Shown piece by piece: positions 1-15,300 of a stretch of DNA of 64,000 nucleotides. The stretch is from Aphrocallistes beatrix (lineage: Eukaryota; Porifera; Hexactinellida; Sceptrulophora; Aphrocallistidae). The stretch spans positions 5,320,857 through 5,384,856 of the forward strand of contig OY725491.1 of assembly GCA_963281255.1 (NCBI GenBank), given 5' to 3'. The notes below the pieces were generated by a model that saw only the letters and a program-made list of their open reading frames with translations, made no database searches and had not been told where the DNA came from. The translations under genes were made by a program, and so were the position numbers. The stretch's first letter is position 1; each line of letters opens with the position of its first letter.

Positions 1-80
1 AAAACAGAATTCGGATATTATATAGCTACATTTCTCATAGACTAAATGAATATGTAGAATAGTTTAGTTGAAACAAATAC

Positions 81-347
81 CTTTTATTGTAAACTCTCCT
101 ACTTTGCTATCTCCGCCATTAGAATTGTTTGCTAAACAGATGAACTGATAAGTGCCAGGAGATAATTCGGTGAGATCAAGAGTTTGGGAGATGGAATTCG
201 TCTCAGTCTGAGCGTAGGCAATGCCTTCTATTATGAGAGTTAGTGTAGCGTGAGGGACACTGTTGATACCACAAGTAAATTCGTAAGGTGATGGACTGCT
301 GTAAGTCCCTTTAAACTCAAATGATAGTGTTGTGATTTCGAGTGGTG
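81..347 (-). CDS. Gene A Ig domain 4 (exon 29)
   Basis: A 267-nt exon, phase 1-1, with Cys in YEFTCGIN and YQFICLANNS. It is nearly identical, exon and flanking intron, to the first Ig exon of gene B at 38620-38886 in opposite orientation. It is the last gene A exon visible before the left edge. Confidence 0.85.
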
Positions 348-3300
348 CTAAAGGTGGAAAGATTCCATAAAGTTCCTGGAGACTTGTCTCAATTAAGCGA
401 TTTTCCCGATTAAGCGCAGTTGACTGTATTTTGAATGAATTTTCAAAATCTTAGAAACTTCATATGTGTATTTAATCATCGCAAAATTGAAAAAGAAAAT
501 TATAAAACAATTTTTTTTGTATTCGTTATAAAGTGAACTTATATATACCTGGATTTCCCCAAATGTACATCAAACTGTTGAAAGAGTTTCTAATGCTAGA
601 GTAATAGTAGCTGGATCTATAGTAGTCCAGGTTGAAAGCGACACCTCCAGTTTGCCACGCCACATCTACATAATTTTCATGCGTATTGTTGTTGGAGATG
701 ACATATTGCACAGGTGACAATGTATCAATGATTGAGCGAACAATTCCTGTGTAACCGAACCCAACTAAAGTCTGTTTAACCTTCGTAGCGGCCAGTATAA
801 CTGCACTTGATGATCCGAATGAAGAGTAGTCTCCAGCATTGGTTATCACACTGAGTATAATACCATTGGATTGTAATGCAGATAGAATTGAAGATTTTGT
901 GAAGCGAGATTGTACAATGCTTCGTGGCCACATAAATACATATCCGGACATTGAATTAATAAAAAATGAAATATCGATGAATCAGTTTGGCAATTCTAGA
1001 TTAAAGAGTATGTAATGATTTCTAAATATATTATTGTAATTACCTCATCAGTTAGTAGCACAATTGACTTCACTACATCTGTTCTGAAAGGATAATTATC
1101 TATGATGTATTGGATTCCAACAAATCCATCTTCAGTGCCTCCAGAGAAAGAGCTAGGTATCAGATTGTAGAGGATGTTGGAAGGGAAGAAGTAACCATTT
1201 CTCTCTGCACTACTGCTGCTAGAGATGTAGGCAGAAGCAGTTCTCTCAAAAGTAGTTAATCCGTATCTGTAGAGAAATGAAAATAAATAATTTAGTATTG
1301 AAATAACTCATTTTAATTCTAACAATGACCTATTTTGCTTTGATAAGGCAAAGGGCTTACAACCTAAATCAAATAACTTTCAGTTACTATAGTTCGAAGG
1401 ATGTATGTTTTGAAATTTTGCTAAATTTCAAAACAGAAATCCTCAGAACGATCAATAATCTATGCCGCACCTAGAAAATTCCTGCTCTAGGAAGCTAATT
1501 TTTGTGTACGAAATATTCTGAGAATCATGTATTAATCAAAAAGAAATTTCACCATGGTTAATAATAATACCTAAAATTGCTGAATTTAAATGATTGCATT
1601 ATAATATAAAATGCATAAAATGTCTTGATATTTAGCTTTAGTGTATTTTATATTTATAGGATATACCCACACACTTTTAGGGCTTCCCTCCCAAAATGAC
1701 TTAACCGAAAATGAGTCAGCAAAATTCCTAGTCCGAATAAGATATTTAAAATAATCCTATGAACTATACTTCAATATTAATCTCAAGATAAACTCCCTGG
1801 ACAAAAGTATTCATACACTCCACTATTTTCCATCCAAATTGTTATAATAGTACTAATCCATTTATGAAGTCAAAAAATTTGATCAGGAGCAACAGATACA
1901 ATAAATTTGACTTAAAATTTGTTTTCTCCATATTCAAATTACTCACTTTATAAGCTTTCAACTTAATTACTCTCCTTCAAGATCAAGTAGTTTCAGCAAT
2001 TGGTACCCTATGGTACATATCACGAGTTTTCACCATTGTATATGATGGCATTGGTGACACGTAGTGGCACGAAGTGGCACAGTTCGAAATTGTTCAACCC
2101 TGTGGCAAAGTAATCGAGTTAAATGATTATAAGTGAGCAATTCAAATGTGGAGAATTCGAATTTGAAGTTAAATTAAGCGCATCTCTTACAACTTAAGTC
2201 CCCTTGATCCGCTAAATATATTAGCATTTGTATATAAAATTTTGGGGAGTACGAATACTTTTGTCCAGGCAGTATTTCTTATTCCGTTTAAAATACTTGC
2301 AATATGTATAATAACTTCAAATTTAGAAATTTTACAATTTGTGACAGTATTCAACACGAAAATACTGGTATAGAATGTATAGTAATGTAGAAGTTGCATC
2401 TCTACATATTGCATTACTTTCAAAAATACAGTAGCCACTCTTTGAAGTAAAAAGTACATAAATTAAGAAAAGATAAATTAATCAGATTAGTATTAAAATA
2501 ATACATACTTGTTGTTGCACCCAACTCCATTATCAGGAAGATTATAAGCAAGAGATCTGAAGCTACTCCTGTAACTGCTCATAGAACCAGTTCTGTCGAG
2601 GAGGAACACCATGTCAACACAGCTGCTCTGAACTTGTGGTTGAATATCCTGCCATTGAATGTATGAGGGGAATTGAGTCCGTGTGGTAAATGCGTAGTCA
2701 ACAACTAGAAGGAATTTATAGTGTTTAGTTACAATGATGGACTAAGGATATTACTAAACTTCTCTCAGGTTAAGCCATTTGGGCGGGGAGCCCATTAACA
2801 TGCGGAATCTATCATAAATGTCAAATTTAGTTCAACATTAAACATTATCTTCAAATTTTTCTTTTATTAAATTTAAACTTCAATATTTTCATCAAAAAAC
2901 ATTGATTGTTCTCGGTCTAGTAGTCTAATAAAATTTGGAAATCTACAGAGTTCTTGCCAAGTACTTGCCAACTCACTTGTTAGAATACAAGGGAAGTTCT
3001 GAATGATTCCAAACTGGAATATGTCATCAAGTAGTGTAGAGCAGAAGGAGTTTCCAGATTCTTCAAAATATTCCAAATCAAAAGAACTGCCATTAGATCT
3101 CCAAGCAAGTTCGACATAATCCCGATGCATTCTCGAATTAGAGACATTGTATTCTGCACTGGGCACAACGCCTAAATTCCCATTCAACTGTGTGCAACTT
3201 GAAGAGTAGTTACCAATCCCTGTTCTCGAGTTATAGTGCATCCCAATCAATCTGTTGTTAGAATCTCCATAGTAGTAGTGATAACTGTCTGCATTCGAAA

Positions 3301-6300
3301 TTGTGTTGAGGGTAATTCCATTTGTCAAGAGGAGTTGTAGTATGTTAGAAAATGTCAAGTTATTCGATGAAGAATCAATCTCTCTTGCCTAAAATATGAA
3401 GTCGATTAACTTGCAAGTTAATGCGTAAATATGTATAAAAAAGGACGAAATTGTATTATTATAATATTCTTTGTGCTAAAAACTAGTATAATAATATAAT
3501 GTGATAAAGTAGATTGTTAAACCAAATCTACTTACTTCATCTGCAATTAAGATAATCTTCTTCTGCACATCACTTCTGAATGAGTACTCCTTAATAACGC
3601 TAGCTATCGCTTCATATCCATCCTTAGGACCAGTTCCTGAACTATTTGCAGCGACCTTCTGACTCACAATAGTGTTGCTTAGCTGAGAAGGAGACCCGAA
3701 CTTGGATCCTTGGTTGGTTATCGAGATAGTTTGAGAAAGGCTTGAAGTTCCATAGACTGTAAGACCATATCTAGAGAACATTCATGAATAAATCAAGAAA
3801 ACATCCAGTGTCTTATATGATGAGATTTCCGTTTATTTTTTTAGGTAGCCACAATGTTTCACAAAGCATCCGTTAAACCATGCACCCAAGGCCTGTGGGG
3901 GACCTGGTCCCAAAATTATTAGTAGCCTCCCACCAATTTATAATTATATCGCAAAATATCCTGTGTCGACTCAGAAATTCGTAACCTGTTATGCCCATGT
4001 GCCAATAAAAGTTTTTCTCACCTGTTAGTACAGCCAGATGCAGTTGTAGGAAGAGATCCAGCTAGAGAGCTGATTCTATCGATGAGTGTACTGGAGTAAC
4101 CAGACATGTCAATGACAAATATTGCATCTATGCAATGACGAGATTCTAGTGCTACTGATTCACAATGGATTTTGTCATCTGGAATGTAGGTGAATTGTGA
4201 GTACTGCTGATAGATACCTGATGTGTCTAAAGGAAACAACTTTTGATCTAAACTACGCATATTTCATTTCAGCTTGGAAGATAATCATCAAAATTTAGCA
4301 GAAATTGCAGGATATGATATAATAGAAGTCTTTTGCTCTACTAGGCTAGTATCAATGCCGTATTTACTAGGTGTGAAGTGGTCCGGTTGAGACTAAATTG
4401 GTCGGGTCGAAGCCGAATTAATAAGACCGGTAAATACAGACCTGAGTATGCAAAGATCGAAATTAGACATTCTATAATTGAGAATACTCACCAGGAACTG
4501 TATAAATACCGAGTGTTTGATCTCCTCCTATAGAATTGTTCGCCACACAAATAAAGTTGTAAGAACCAGGATGAGGATAAGGATAGTCAGAAGTTAGAGA
4601 TTGTTCTATCTGGTTCGTGTTATACTCTGAATACCATTTCCCGTCCACAAACATGCTCATGTTACTGACAGCTGAGGAGCTAGCCACACACACGAATCTG
4701 TGCACGAGTAATCCCGCCTGTGTAGTGATAGCAGTGGAGTTGATAGCTGTCACAAGGACTGGGGCTAGATGATAAGGAGAATTCATCATACATGTATACA
4801 GTAGTATGCTAATATTCTGAATTGAAAAGTAATACTCACCATAGACTGACGAAATAGAAGAATTGGGTCTTCCACCCCAACTAAACATGAGTTTATTGAA
4901 GACAGCAGAGGTGCGAGCTCTGAGACTGGAATAGCTGTAGTAGCCTAGATCAAAAGCAACGCCACCAGTTTCCCAGGCGAGATCTACATAGTTTGTGTGT
5001 GTATTCGAGTTCACTTCGAGAGTCAGAATGGGAGATACGGCGTCGATTATCTCAGAACTATCACTTGTATTTGCAAATCCAATTCTTGTGTTGGAGATCT
5101 CTATTCCTGCTAGAAAGTAGGTACGAGCTCCATTTTGAAGAAAGTAGAAATCGTCTGCATTGGTAACCACACTTAGAATGATACCATACTGTGTTAGCTG
5201 ATTTAGTACACTCAGAGTTGTGATAGAAGAGACCACAATCGATCTTGGCTAAATTGAATTGAAATGTAGCACATAAATGGTGGAAATAACCTAAATAATA
5301 ATATCCAAAACCACAAACTACTAACCTCGTCTGTGAACAGTACGATGTGTTTCTGTGCATTACTTCTGAATGAACTAAGGTAGTTCTGAATAACATAGTC
5401 AATTGCTGCTAGTCCATCCTCTGTGGCTCCCGTTCGAGGGATTGGGAACTGAGATGCGAGCTGACTTGGAGTACCAAACAATCTACTTCCTCCTCCGACA
5501 TAATAACGAATGGAGGAACTGTGAAATATTGTCAATCCGTACCTAGAAGAGAATAGCTAACAATATACTGTTAATTAATACGTACATAGGTGTTGATCAT
5601 TTTATGTACTAACTATTTCACAAAATTAATATAATGTATTATGATGAATTTCTTTACCAACAAGGTTGCAACCGAATAATTCAATATTCAGTTAGCCAAA
5701 TACTATTACACAAATTGTTCGCCAGCCCGCGCAGCCCAAGCAAGCGGAGTGCACTTGTCCTTTTTTAGTTTTTAGTGTGCTTCCTATATTACTTGTATTA
5801 TATTGGATCTATGATCCTAATAGCACAGTACTAGTAAAATGAGTGCTGGTGTAGGGCCGGCCGTAAGTGGTGCACAGACCAGGGTTTAAAAGTTATTGCC
5901 CTGAAATCTTTTATGAAGCTGCGAACATATATGTAGATGTGCACTTACTCATACGATTTTCAATATATGCTAAATCATAACCATTACGTAGCATTTTGTG
6001 ATTTCATTCTTTTGCTTATTGCACAAAAACTAAAAGAGTTAAAAAAAGACAAAATTTTGCTATGAAGTTTAGCATATTCTTAGTATTAAAACTCGATTAA
6101 TGTGTGTATATATAGAAGTACAGGCCCGCTTTGCTTGCATTGATTAATTATAAGGTAGATAGCATCTATAAATACGTCTGTCTTACTATTATAATCAATA
6201 TCACTCGTAAAGTCACCAAATTTGCCAATTTTTCAATTTCAATGGTTCAGAGGAGGCAGTTGGCCTCCCCTCTGGTTGGATGAAGTCAATATTTATTTTC

Positions 6301-9300
6301 TAAATTATAAAATAATCGATAAGAAGAGTGTCATTAGAGTTCTAGAACCTCGAAAATTTACTTACTACACCCTTGGTGAAGTATTTGAATATTATCAGGA
6401 TTTTTGCTCTGTTAAAATAACCGAATACTATCAGTATTCGTAGTCGATTAGGGAACTATACATGAATACTGATATCCAATTGAGTCGGTTTTAGCTTTGC
6501 TTAATAATAATAATCGAAGTATAACGATCGTTTCAAATTTCAATAGAAAACTTTTTTGCTGAAATACTATAGCAAATAATATAAAATAAACCTATTGTAA
6601 ACTTAAATTTTAAAAAATAGTGTGCTCGTTGTCTTTCAACTTGCTACCTAACTATACGCCTACCGAGGTACATCAACAATTGTATAACTAAATTCATTCG
6701 GTTGGTAAAATAAAACCATGGATGAACTCACATATTGTCACATGAATCTCCCCTGGTGGGAAGATTTGATGCGACATTTCTAATGCTCGTAAAATATGAG
6801 TTCATTGATCCAGTCCTATCGACTAGGAAGACCATGTCTACACAGTTGGAGAAAGCTTGTGGATTGATGTCTTTCCATTGCTTGTATGTAACAGTTGAGA
6901 TTATATCACTGTAGGAGAATATCTGACCTAAAGAGAAAGTAAATAGCTGAACACTTAAAAAAGAATCAAATTTGTTGTGAAAATAGAACACAATACAGTG
7001 GAGTTTAATGTGTTCTTATAACTTACCAGAGAAATCACACTTAGTTTCTGTGAATATACCAAAAAGAAAGGTTTTCGAGAACAAAGAAGGACAGTAATCA
7101 GCTGATTTCAGATAGTTCAGATCAAACCCTGCTCCATTCGTGCTCCAAGCTAGTTCGATGTAACTGACGTAGATATCCGAATTGGAAATGGAATATTGGG
7201 AGTTTAGAACTGTTTTCATCTCTGAAGAAGAATCGCAATTGGTAGAAACGAATGTTCCAAATCCAATTCGACTATTATAGTTCATCCCAATGAGTTGTTG
7301 ATAGTTGGTGCTGGGAGTCGAGTAGTAGTAATCAGCTCCATTGGACACAATACTGAGGGAGATGTCGTTCTGTAATAGTGAAAGGAGAGTATTCTCATAG
7401 TTGTGCCGCTCTGTTGCAAGGACTATCTCTCGGTCCTAAAAGGAAATGTATTTACAATCAACTTTACATTGATAGAGCTGGGAAGTGTGTACGGTATTTG
7501 TTGTTGGAATTTATTAAGGAAATGTGATATATGATTAGAAAAATTCATCAAATGAATTGTTAGCAAATTCTATGATATTTAGTTCAAATTTAAATATAGC
7601 ATCCTGGACTATAATCAAATTAACCAATAATAATGACTCCATAAAGAATTTCGCCACTAAAATGTGTAGACATCGAAAAATGTTCATAAGTTATTACCGA
7701 TAAACATTATTTTTCTACTCTTTAAAATTTCACTGCATGTTTCTAATCAGGGTTGGCTTAAAAGAGTTATCAATTAAGTCATATTTAGACAAACAAGCGG
7801 ACCGTAAAACCTTTTAAATCGACAAAATTCATGCTCTTTTTACTTAAGCAAGCGCGCTTCGCTTACTTGCGCTGCGCGGCTTGCGGACACTATGTGTCTG
7901 CAGAGTCGCCATGCGGGCGCCTGGAGTTACTCAATCTAGCCTATTTGGGGAATTTGTTTACTTTATATGAATACTGTAATCAAAAGTTAACAAATAATTT
8001 CTCAAATAGATCTGAAAATATAATATTCTAAATCTACATTCAGGAAAACCCCATGTCACCTTTGGAAGCTAGCCTCTAGCTTATTTTTGTAATTTGTTTA
8101 CTTTATGTATCTATTGTAAACAAAAGTAGACAAATAATTTATCATATCGATCTGAAAATATGATATTCGAAATTTACACCCCTAAAACCCCATGTCAACC
8201 ATTGGAAGCTAATCTCTAGCATAATTTTCAAAATTCGTCAAATGGTATTAAAATATGTATATAAGGTGTGAAAATATATGCATAAACTTTTTTATTGCTA
8301 TATACTATAATATAATTGAGATATCTATTTAAGTTATTGCTTTGAAGTATTAATAACAATCACAGCCTACAATTGTGTCTACAATAGTTTCTATTGTGAG
8401 AGTGAAGCCTTACATAGTATTGTATAGAAAAGGTGTGAAAAATAGTTTCCCATTTTTTTTGCAGAGGTGTGAAAATTTCGCTTAGATCTTAGAACTTAAT
8501 CGTAGTCATATCATTTGACACCTACATGCCAATTTTCATACCTCTACAACTTGCCAATTCTTTAATCAATTCGGATAAACAAACAAACAAACAAATCCTA
8601 GCGTTTTAATATCTAAAATAGCTGTTATTTTGATCTTCATCTTAGTGATTTAATGGATTGTTTTTACTCCTTTTCACAGAATTGAATTATAGGCATGGCA
8701 AGACGTTAATTTTTCCATACAACTTTTTTTCAAATAGGACAATTGCTATACCATTTACAATTTGGTTCCGCCAGGGCCTGCAAATGGTGTTGAGATCATG
8801 TGATTGTTAATTTGCTGGGTTACGATCTCGATATTCTTTAGACAATCAAACGAGAATCACTGATATTTTTTTCCCAAATAATCGGATAGATGCACAATCT
8901 TAAGCATTTCGGATGTCTATGCAAATATTTTGCAGGTTTTTGCTTAGGTTAATATAGAAACTATTTTCTATAAATATCGCAACAATTAAAACAGTTCAGA
9001 AAATTAGGTTTAAACTCACATCATCTGCAAACAGGACCATGCGTTTCTTTACATCACTTCTGAACTCATATGAATCTAGGGCTTGGTGGATACCTCCATA
9101 TCCATCTTCATTTCCAGAACCAAACACCATACTAATGTTGAGATTCTGTTGTATCGCATTGCTCAACTGTTGAGGATTCCCAAAGTAAGAATTTGAAGAG
9201 ACATTTACAGTGATTGAACTGGTTGCAAGTCCATATATTGTAAGACCATATCTAAACCAAACAATTTCAATCACTGATATTTGTATGCATAGAAGCACGC

Positions 9301-12300
9301 AGATACTTATTTAAATAATCCATGATAACCTCTAATTAATAATTTTCTGAAAAATTGGGACTAAATGCAATAAAATGGATTGCTAACCTGTTAGTACAGT
9401 TATTGGTGGTATTTGGCAGTGTTGAAATTAATTCCATTATTCTCGCACTTGCATTGCCAATGGAAGATCTGAACTCCATTATGAAAACAAGGTCTACACA
9501 ATCTGTCAGTTCTAGGTCCCCACAGGTATTATCCTCGATTTGTAGATTTGAAGGTCCAAATTGCTGGAATGGATAGATGGGGATTTCTATACAAAATTTA
9601 TGTCATTATTCAATGGTGAACGAATTTTGCATAGTATGAGGTGATATTTATATTTTAAACTCACCAACAATTGTATAGTTAGCTATATTTGAATCAGATC
9701 CCAATGAGCTGTTAGCAACACACACATAGCTGTACAGGTCTGGTGGGAGATGAGTGAGACTCAGTTTAACCTCAACTGAACTTGTACTGAAGTTGAAACT
9801 GCTGTTAGTGTACCATTCTCCGTCTATTATGAGGCTGATGCCCAACCCAGGCGAGTAGGTAGCTGAGCATGAGAAAGTGTATTCAACTGAAACTTTGGAA
9901 ATGTAAGTGTCCACGTTTATTGCAATTATATTGAATGGTTCTAGAAGACAAATGCTCAGTAATTTATGCTAGGAAATATGTACTTGCACGTCAAGATTTT
10001 GTTCAATATTAAAATATCTTCGAATGATTGGAATGAAACTAATACTCGAAAAAATATACAAGTAAATAACAGCATTTAATGAAAATGTATTATATTCACC
10101 ATATGTGTGCGGGATACTGAAGTTGGATCTAGTTCCGTAACTGAACAGAAGCTTGTTGAAGAGAGTAGAAGTCTGCACATACTTGCTACTACCACTGTAT
10201 GCTGACAAGTCAAAAGCTACGCCACCACTCAACCACGCTAAATCAATATAATTAGTGTGTGCATTCGTATCAGAAATAACATTCCTGCTTGGAGAGAATG
10301 CATTGATGTTAGTCGCACTCTCTCCACTCAACTGTCCAAACCCGATCAAAATGTTAGATAATTCAACTCCTGCTTGCAATGTGTCACTGGGAGTTCCGTA
10401 GCTGTAGAAATCATCAGCATCAGTTACTGCACTCAATATGATGCCATTATTCAGAAGTTTCGCTAATACCGACGATTTGGTTACTGAAGCAAAGATGATG
10501 CTGCGGGGCTAGAAAAAATGATTATTAATACATGTCCGAATTTCTTTGTAGTATAAAGGCGAATCTCACCTCATCTCCAAATAAAACTATATGTTTTTCA
10601 GCTCCATCGCGGAAACTGTACTGAGAAATAACATAATCAATTGCATACAATCCATCTTCTTGAGATCCAGTTACACTGAATAAGCTTAATTGAGACAGCA
10701 ACTGACTGCTAGTACCCCAATTCCTTCCTGAACCTCCCACTTGAATAGTTGTAGCGTAGTGATGGAAAATGGTCAAACCAAATCTAGAAAAATTTAATGA
10801 TGTTTAACTTAATATAGTCTAACTAATCAACTTGATACTCTGATACAAATAACTGTAATAAACTTATGGTATTAGAACTAGTGACTCAAATATCAGAATA
10901 AAAAGGGAGGAAAAAAGAAATGAAAAACTGTCAGCCAACAGACTGATAGCGCAGCTCCATTAATTGACTCGTCGGGCATTTCCTTAATATACGTCCTTAA
11001 TTGAGTTTTGAACAATTCTTTTCACTTCAGCAAAGCAAATTTCAAGTTTAGAGAGTGATTCTGACTTGTTTCTGTGAATGGAATTAGGTCTAATCCCTAT
11101 TGGTCAATAAAATCAAAGCCAACTGTAATATTAAAACATTACAATTTCATTGACCAGTAGAGTTATGTTTTGTAAACATTTTTTCATTTCAGCCAATAAA
11201 AAAGATTCTAACTTTAATATGTTTATTGAGTCAGGTCTAAATTCTGCAGTCAAATTAAAGCCCTGAAATTTTATTGGTCACCACATATGTCACACTTTGA
11301 GTTAAAATGTGAAAATATGAATAATCCTTACACTAGGCTAGAGAGTGATTCTAACTTGTATATGTTCAGAGTTAGGTATAATCTCTATTCATCAATAAAA
11401 TCATTGAAGCACTGTAATGGTAAATCCCTGGATTCTGGTTGGCTAATACATTTTGACACCTTTTGTGGAAAGGTGCCAAAATATTTCATAATTTGGACCC
11501 ATGTTCAAATCTCCACCATATAAGGAGTATATGGCTCATATTTGGTGCAATTTGGTCCAATAGAATTTCCAGGAGCGAGCAGACGGACGTACGGACGTTC
11601 AACACTGATCATGACATAAGGTTCCTATGCTAGGAACTGCAGTAAGGGAGAGGAAAAATTGAGTTTACAATTTTGAATTAACATGATCCAAAGAATGCAC
11701 TTTCATCCTCATTTACACAAGAACTATGCCAGAATTATGCGGTCTAAAATATTTATCTTAAGTAATTAGTATATCAGCATGTTAGAAATATTAGAATGTA
11801 TACTTGTATATAATACTACTTAGTACATTAAAATTTTTCGACATTATGAGTTAAATTGCTGAGTTAATGAAATTTATCAGTAAGAGAAATTTTTTCTAAA
11901 AGTCTCTGCACGATCTAGATTCCAGAATCATAGGTGCAGAGCTGGTAGCTACTCATTTAAATTGAGCATTCATTAATGTTGTTTTTATACTACACTATAG
12001 TATACTCACTGATGATCGCAAGTATCTCCTGTAGTGGGTAGGTGCTGAGCTATATTTCTAATTGCGCCATAATAAGTGCTCATAGATCCAGTTCTGTCAA
12101 CTACAAACACCATGTCTATGCAGGAAGATCTCTGGCGAGCTGCGATGTCACTCCACTGTGTGTGTGTAGTTAGGGCTGAGAGGTTAGCATACTCATACAC
12201 AGCACCTTAAGATAGTTATCAAGTAATAATAATGAAAAGAAAGATTTTATAATAAATTAACTTTGCCAATGAGAGAATGAAGCCCTATATTAATTATTTG

Positions 12301-15300
12301 AGTTCACTGATTCTCAAAATACAAGTATAATACCTCTGCAATCGGAATAAATAACGAGTGCATATAGTACACGTATATAGTAACTTGATTTCTATTTGAT
12401 CAGCAGCGTTGATGGATTTTTCTACTACAGCACAAAATATGTCACCGTTATAAAAATACATTAGCTAACTTAATGCGCATAAAATAATACATTAAAAGGT
12501 TTGCCTATGCAAGAAAGTCAAGTTTTGATTGCACTTTGCCTCTGGCAATTAACTAACTACTAAACAGAAATTAATCATTGTAAACATTAGCTAACTTATA
12601 GACGAATCTTCATTTAGAAGCAATTGTAAATAGGGGAACTCCACCATACTAAAAAGTGGTCATTTAAACAATCTTTAGATCTTTGGTGCTAAGATCTTCT
12701 GAATTGCGAGATATATTGTATTATATGTTCAAGAAAACTAGATACTCCAAAAACATTTGGTCTGGATGTGATAAACACTAATTCTGATAGCCCTATGTTC
12801 TATTATGAACTATAAATCTAAGACCAGTTAGTTTCAAAGGATAAATAATGAATATGCATGCTCACCATTGAAGGTACAAGGTGTATCGACCAAAGTAGCG
12901 AATGAGAACACATCTGTAAGATGATTAGAACAGAAAGAAGGACTCGTAGATTCAAAATAGCTCATATCGTAAGAAGCTCCGCCAGTCGTCCAAGCAAGTT
13001 CCACATAACTGTAGTGCTCACTAGCATTACGAATCGTGTATTGTGCATTTAAAACTGTGTCCAGTTTGACTACTGGCAGAGTACTGCATGATGAGTAGTT
13101 TCCGTAGCCAATTCTATTGCTAGCAGTCATGCCGATCAACCTCTCTTGAGAATCTGCTGCTGAGTATGTGTCTCCGTAGGTAACCACGCTTAGGATGATG
13201 TTGTTTTCGAGGAGCAGTAAGAGAGTGCTTTCATAAGTATGGTATATTGCAGGTGAAGCTATTTTTCTTGACTAAAATCGGAAAGAAGAAGATCAGTAGC
13301 GATTAAATTTAAGTAATGCTGAATGTATTTAATACTAGTTAAAATCGGAAATGGAGGTTTACTTAGATGAGTAAAATTAATACATTATTTCAATCCTACC
13401 TGATCAGTGAACAGAACCATCTTTCTTTGTACGTCACTTCTAAACTGATAATTTGCAATCGCTTCATGGATACCAACATAGCCGTCATGAAGTCCTGAGC
13501 CTGAACCAATGGATGCGATGGTTGACCGTAATTCTGCTGGAGTTCCGAATGGTGAGTTTGTTGATATATTTACAGAAGTAGCCAGATTAGAATCTCCAAC
13601 TATCGTCAATCCATATCTACAAGTAGATAGAGGTGATTATATGTAGTATAGCTCTATCTATCATGTATTTTGCTGTCTATTGTTTCCAGAAGGTATTAGT
13701 TAAAACACAGTACATCTGAAGTAATGTTAAACCTGTTATTGCAAGAACTGTAAGATTGCTCCAATGATCCAGCCAAATATGCGATTCTGTTAAGTTTGTT
13801 GCTAATAGTTGCACTAACATCAATCACGAAAATAAGGTCGACACAGGATGTAAGAGTGTAGGTGTCACATGTGATTTCAGGTGCGTGTGGGACATAGTTG
13901 GGTGAAAATTGTATAAATGGTGAAATGGGGATCTCTAAAATCGTAATTGGTATTCATTATCAATAGAAATATACAAATAGATATAAACTGGTTGTTAGAA
14001 GAGAAACACAAGAATTCATACCTGGAACCACGAATATTCCTAGCCACACATTCCCTCTGTAGGTGTTGTTTGCAAGACATAGGAAGTTATAAGTCCCAGG
14101 TATAGTCGTCCACAATGGTGCTGTTACAGAGATGTAGCTAGATCCTGGTTGAGAATACCGTCTCCCATTGATGATGAGTGAGACCGTACTGTTTGTGATG
14201 TTATTCGTTTCGCATGTAAAGATGTAGTTAGGAACATTGTTCCTTATCCCAATTGCTGATGCGTTGATTGATAGAAGTTTATAGTTTTCTAGAAAATTAT
14301 TTTTGTTCAAAATACCAAATCAGCACTTATCTGAAGGCTAAATCCTCAATAGTTATACATTACACATGCTTAAAATTATGCGTAATTATATAGTGGGAGC
14401 AGATAATGAATGATTAAGTGGCAATTTTCACCCAATTGAGCCTAATACTCTCTATTTTTGAATCTTAATAGTGGCTATAATATTTTTATTTTCTGCTTAT
14501 CTATGTTTACTCTAGTCGTTTGTGATCCACCACTCATCCGCAATCTCCCCAGCAACCCTATAGGATCAACTTGTCGATCTTGATCGACCGATTGAGAAAT
14601 TTGTAATAGTACATATGAACCAGATTTGGTTCAAGCCCTGGAGTTTATTCAAGCCTGGCGCTTATTCAAGTCTAGACACTATTTTTCATGCTATTTGTAT
14701 TCCTGGCCCTTGGCGTTAATTCGGTGAAAGACAGTGTGTTCAGGCATCAATTTAATTTAAAGATGTTTTATTGAATAAGTCAGCCTACGTATTGAAACTA
14801 TAGTCGATTCCTTAGTAACAATGCCGCAAAGTTTTGAAAATTGGATTGAAAAGGAAATAAGTCAAATAAAATTAATATATTTACTAAATAAGCATAATCT
14901 TCGGAGCTGTAAATAGTTGAACTCACCATTTATTGCAGAGTAAGAAAACATGATTTTATTGAATATGGCTGAGTTTTTGACAGAGTTAGCAGTGGATTGA
15001 TAGAAGTCGAGATTGAATGCAATTCCTCCAGTATTCCAGGCCAGTTCAACATAATTGGTATGTGAATTTGAACTGCTGATGCTGTTGTATACTGGTGTAT
15101 ACGCGTCTACTACTGTTGGTTCGATCGTAGATCTCTCATTAAAACCGATCATTATATTTGAATACTCAACAGCTGCATGGATGGAAGAAGTAGAGGTAGA
15201 GGAAATTCGGTAGTTGAAATCTTCTGCATTGGTTACAACACTAAGGAAGACTTCATTCGTTTCCAGTCTGAGTAGAATTCCAGAAGTAGTGAGAGAAGAT

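Noticed and set aside
7831-8031. Open frame of 66 codons on the plus strand
   Set aside because: It covers the head of a repeat element in a gene A intron and has no domain or splice support.
13877-14080. Second minus-strand frame overlapping Ig domain 1
   Set aside because: It is an out-of-frame run through an exon, intron and exon boundary.
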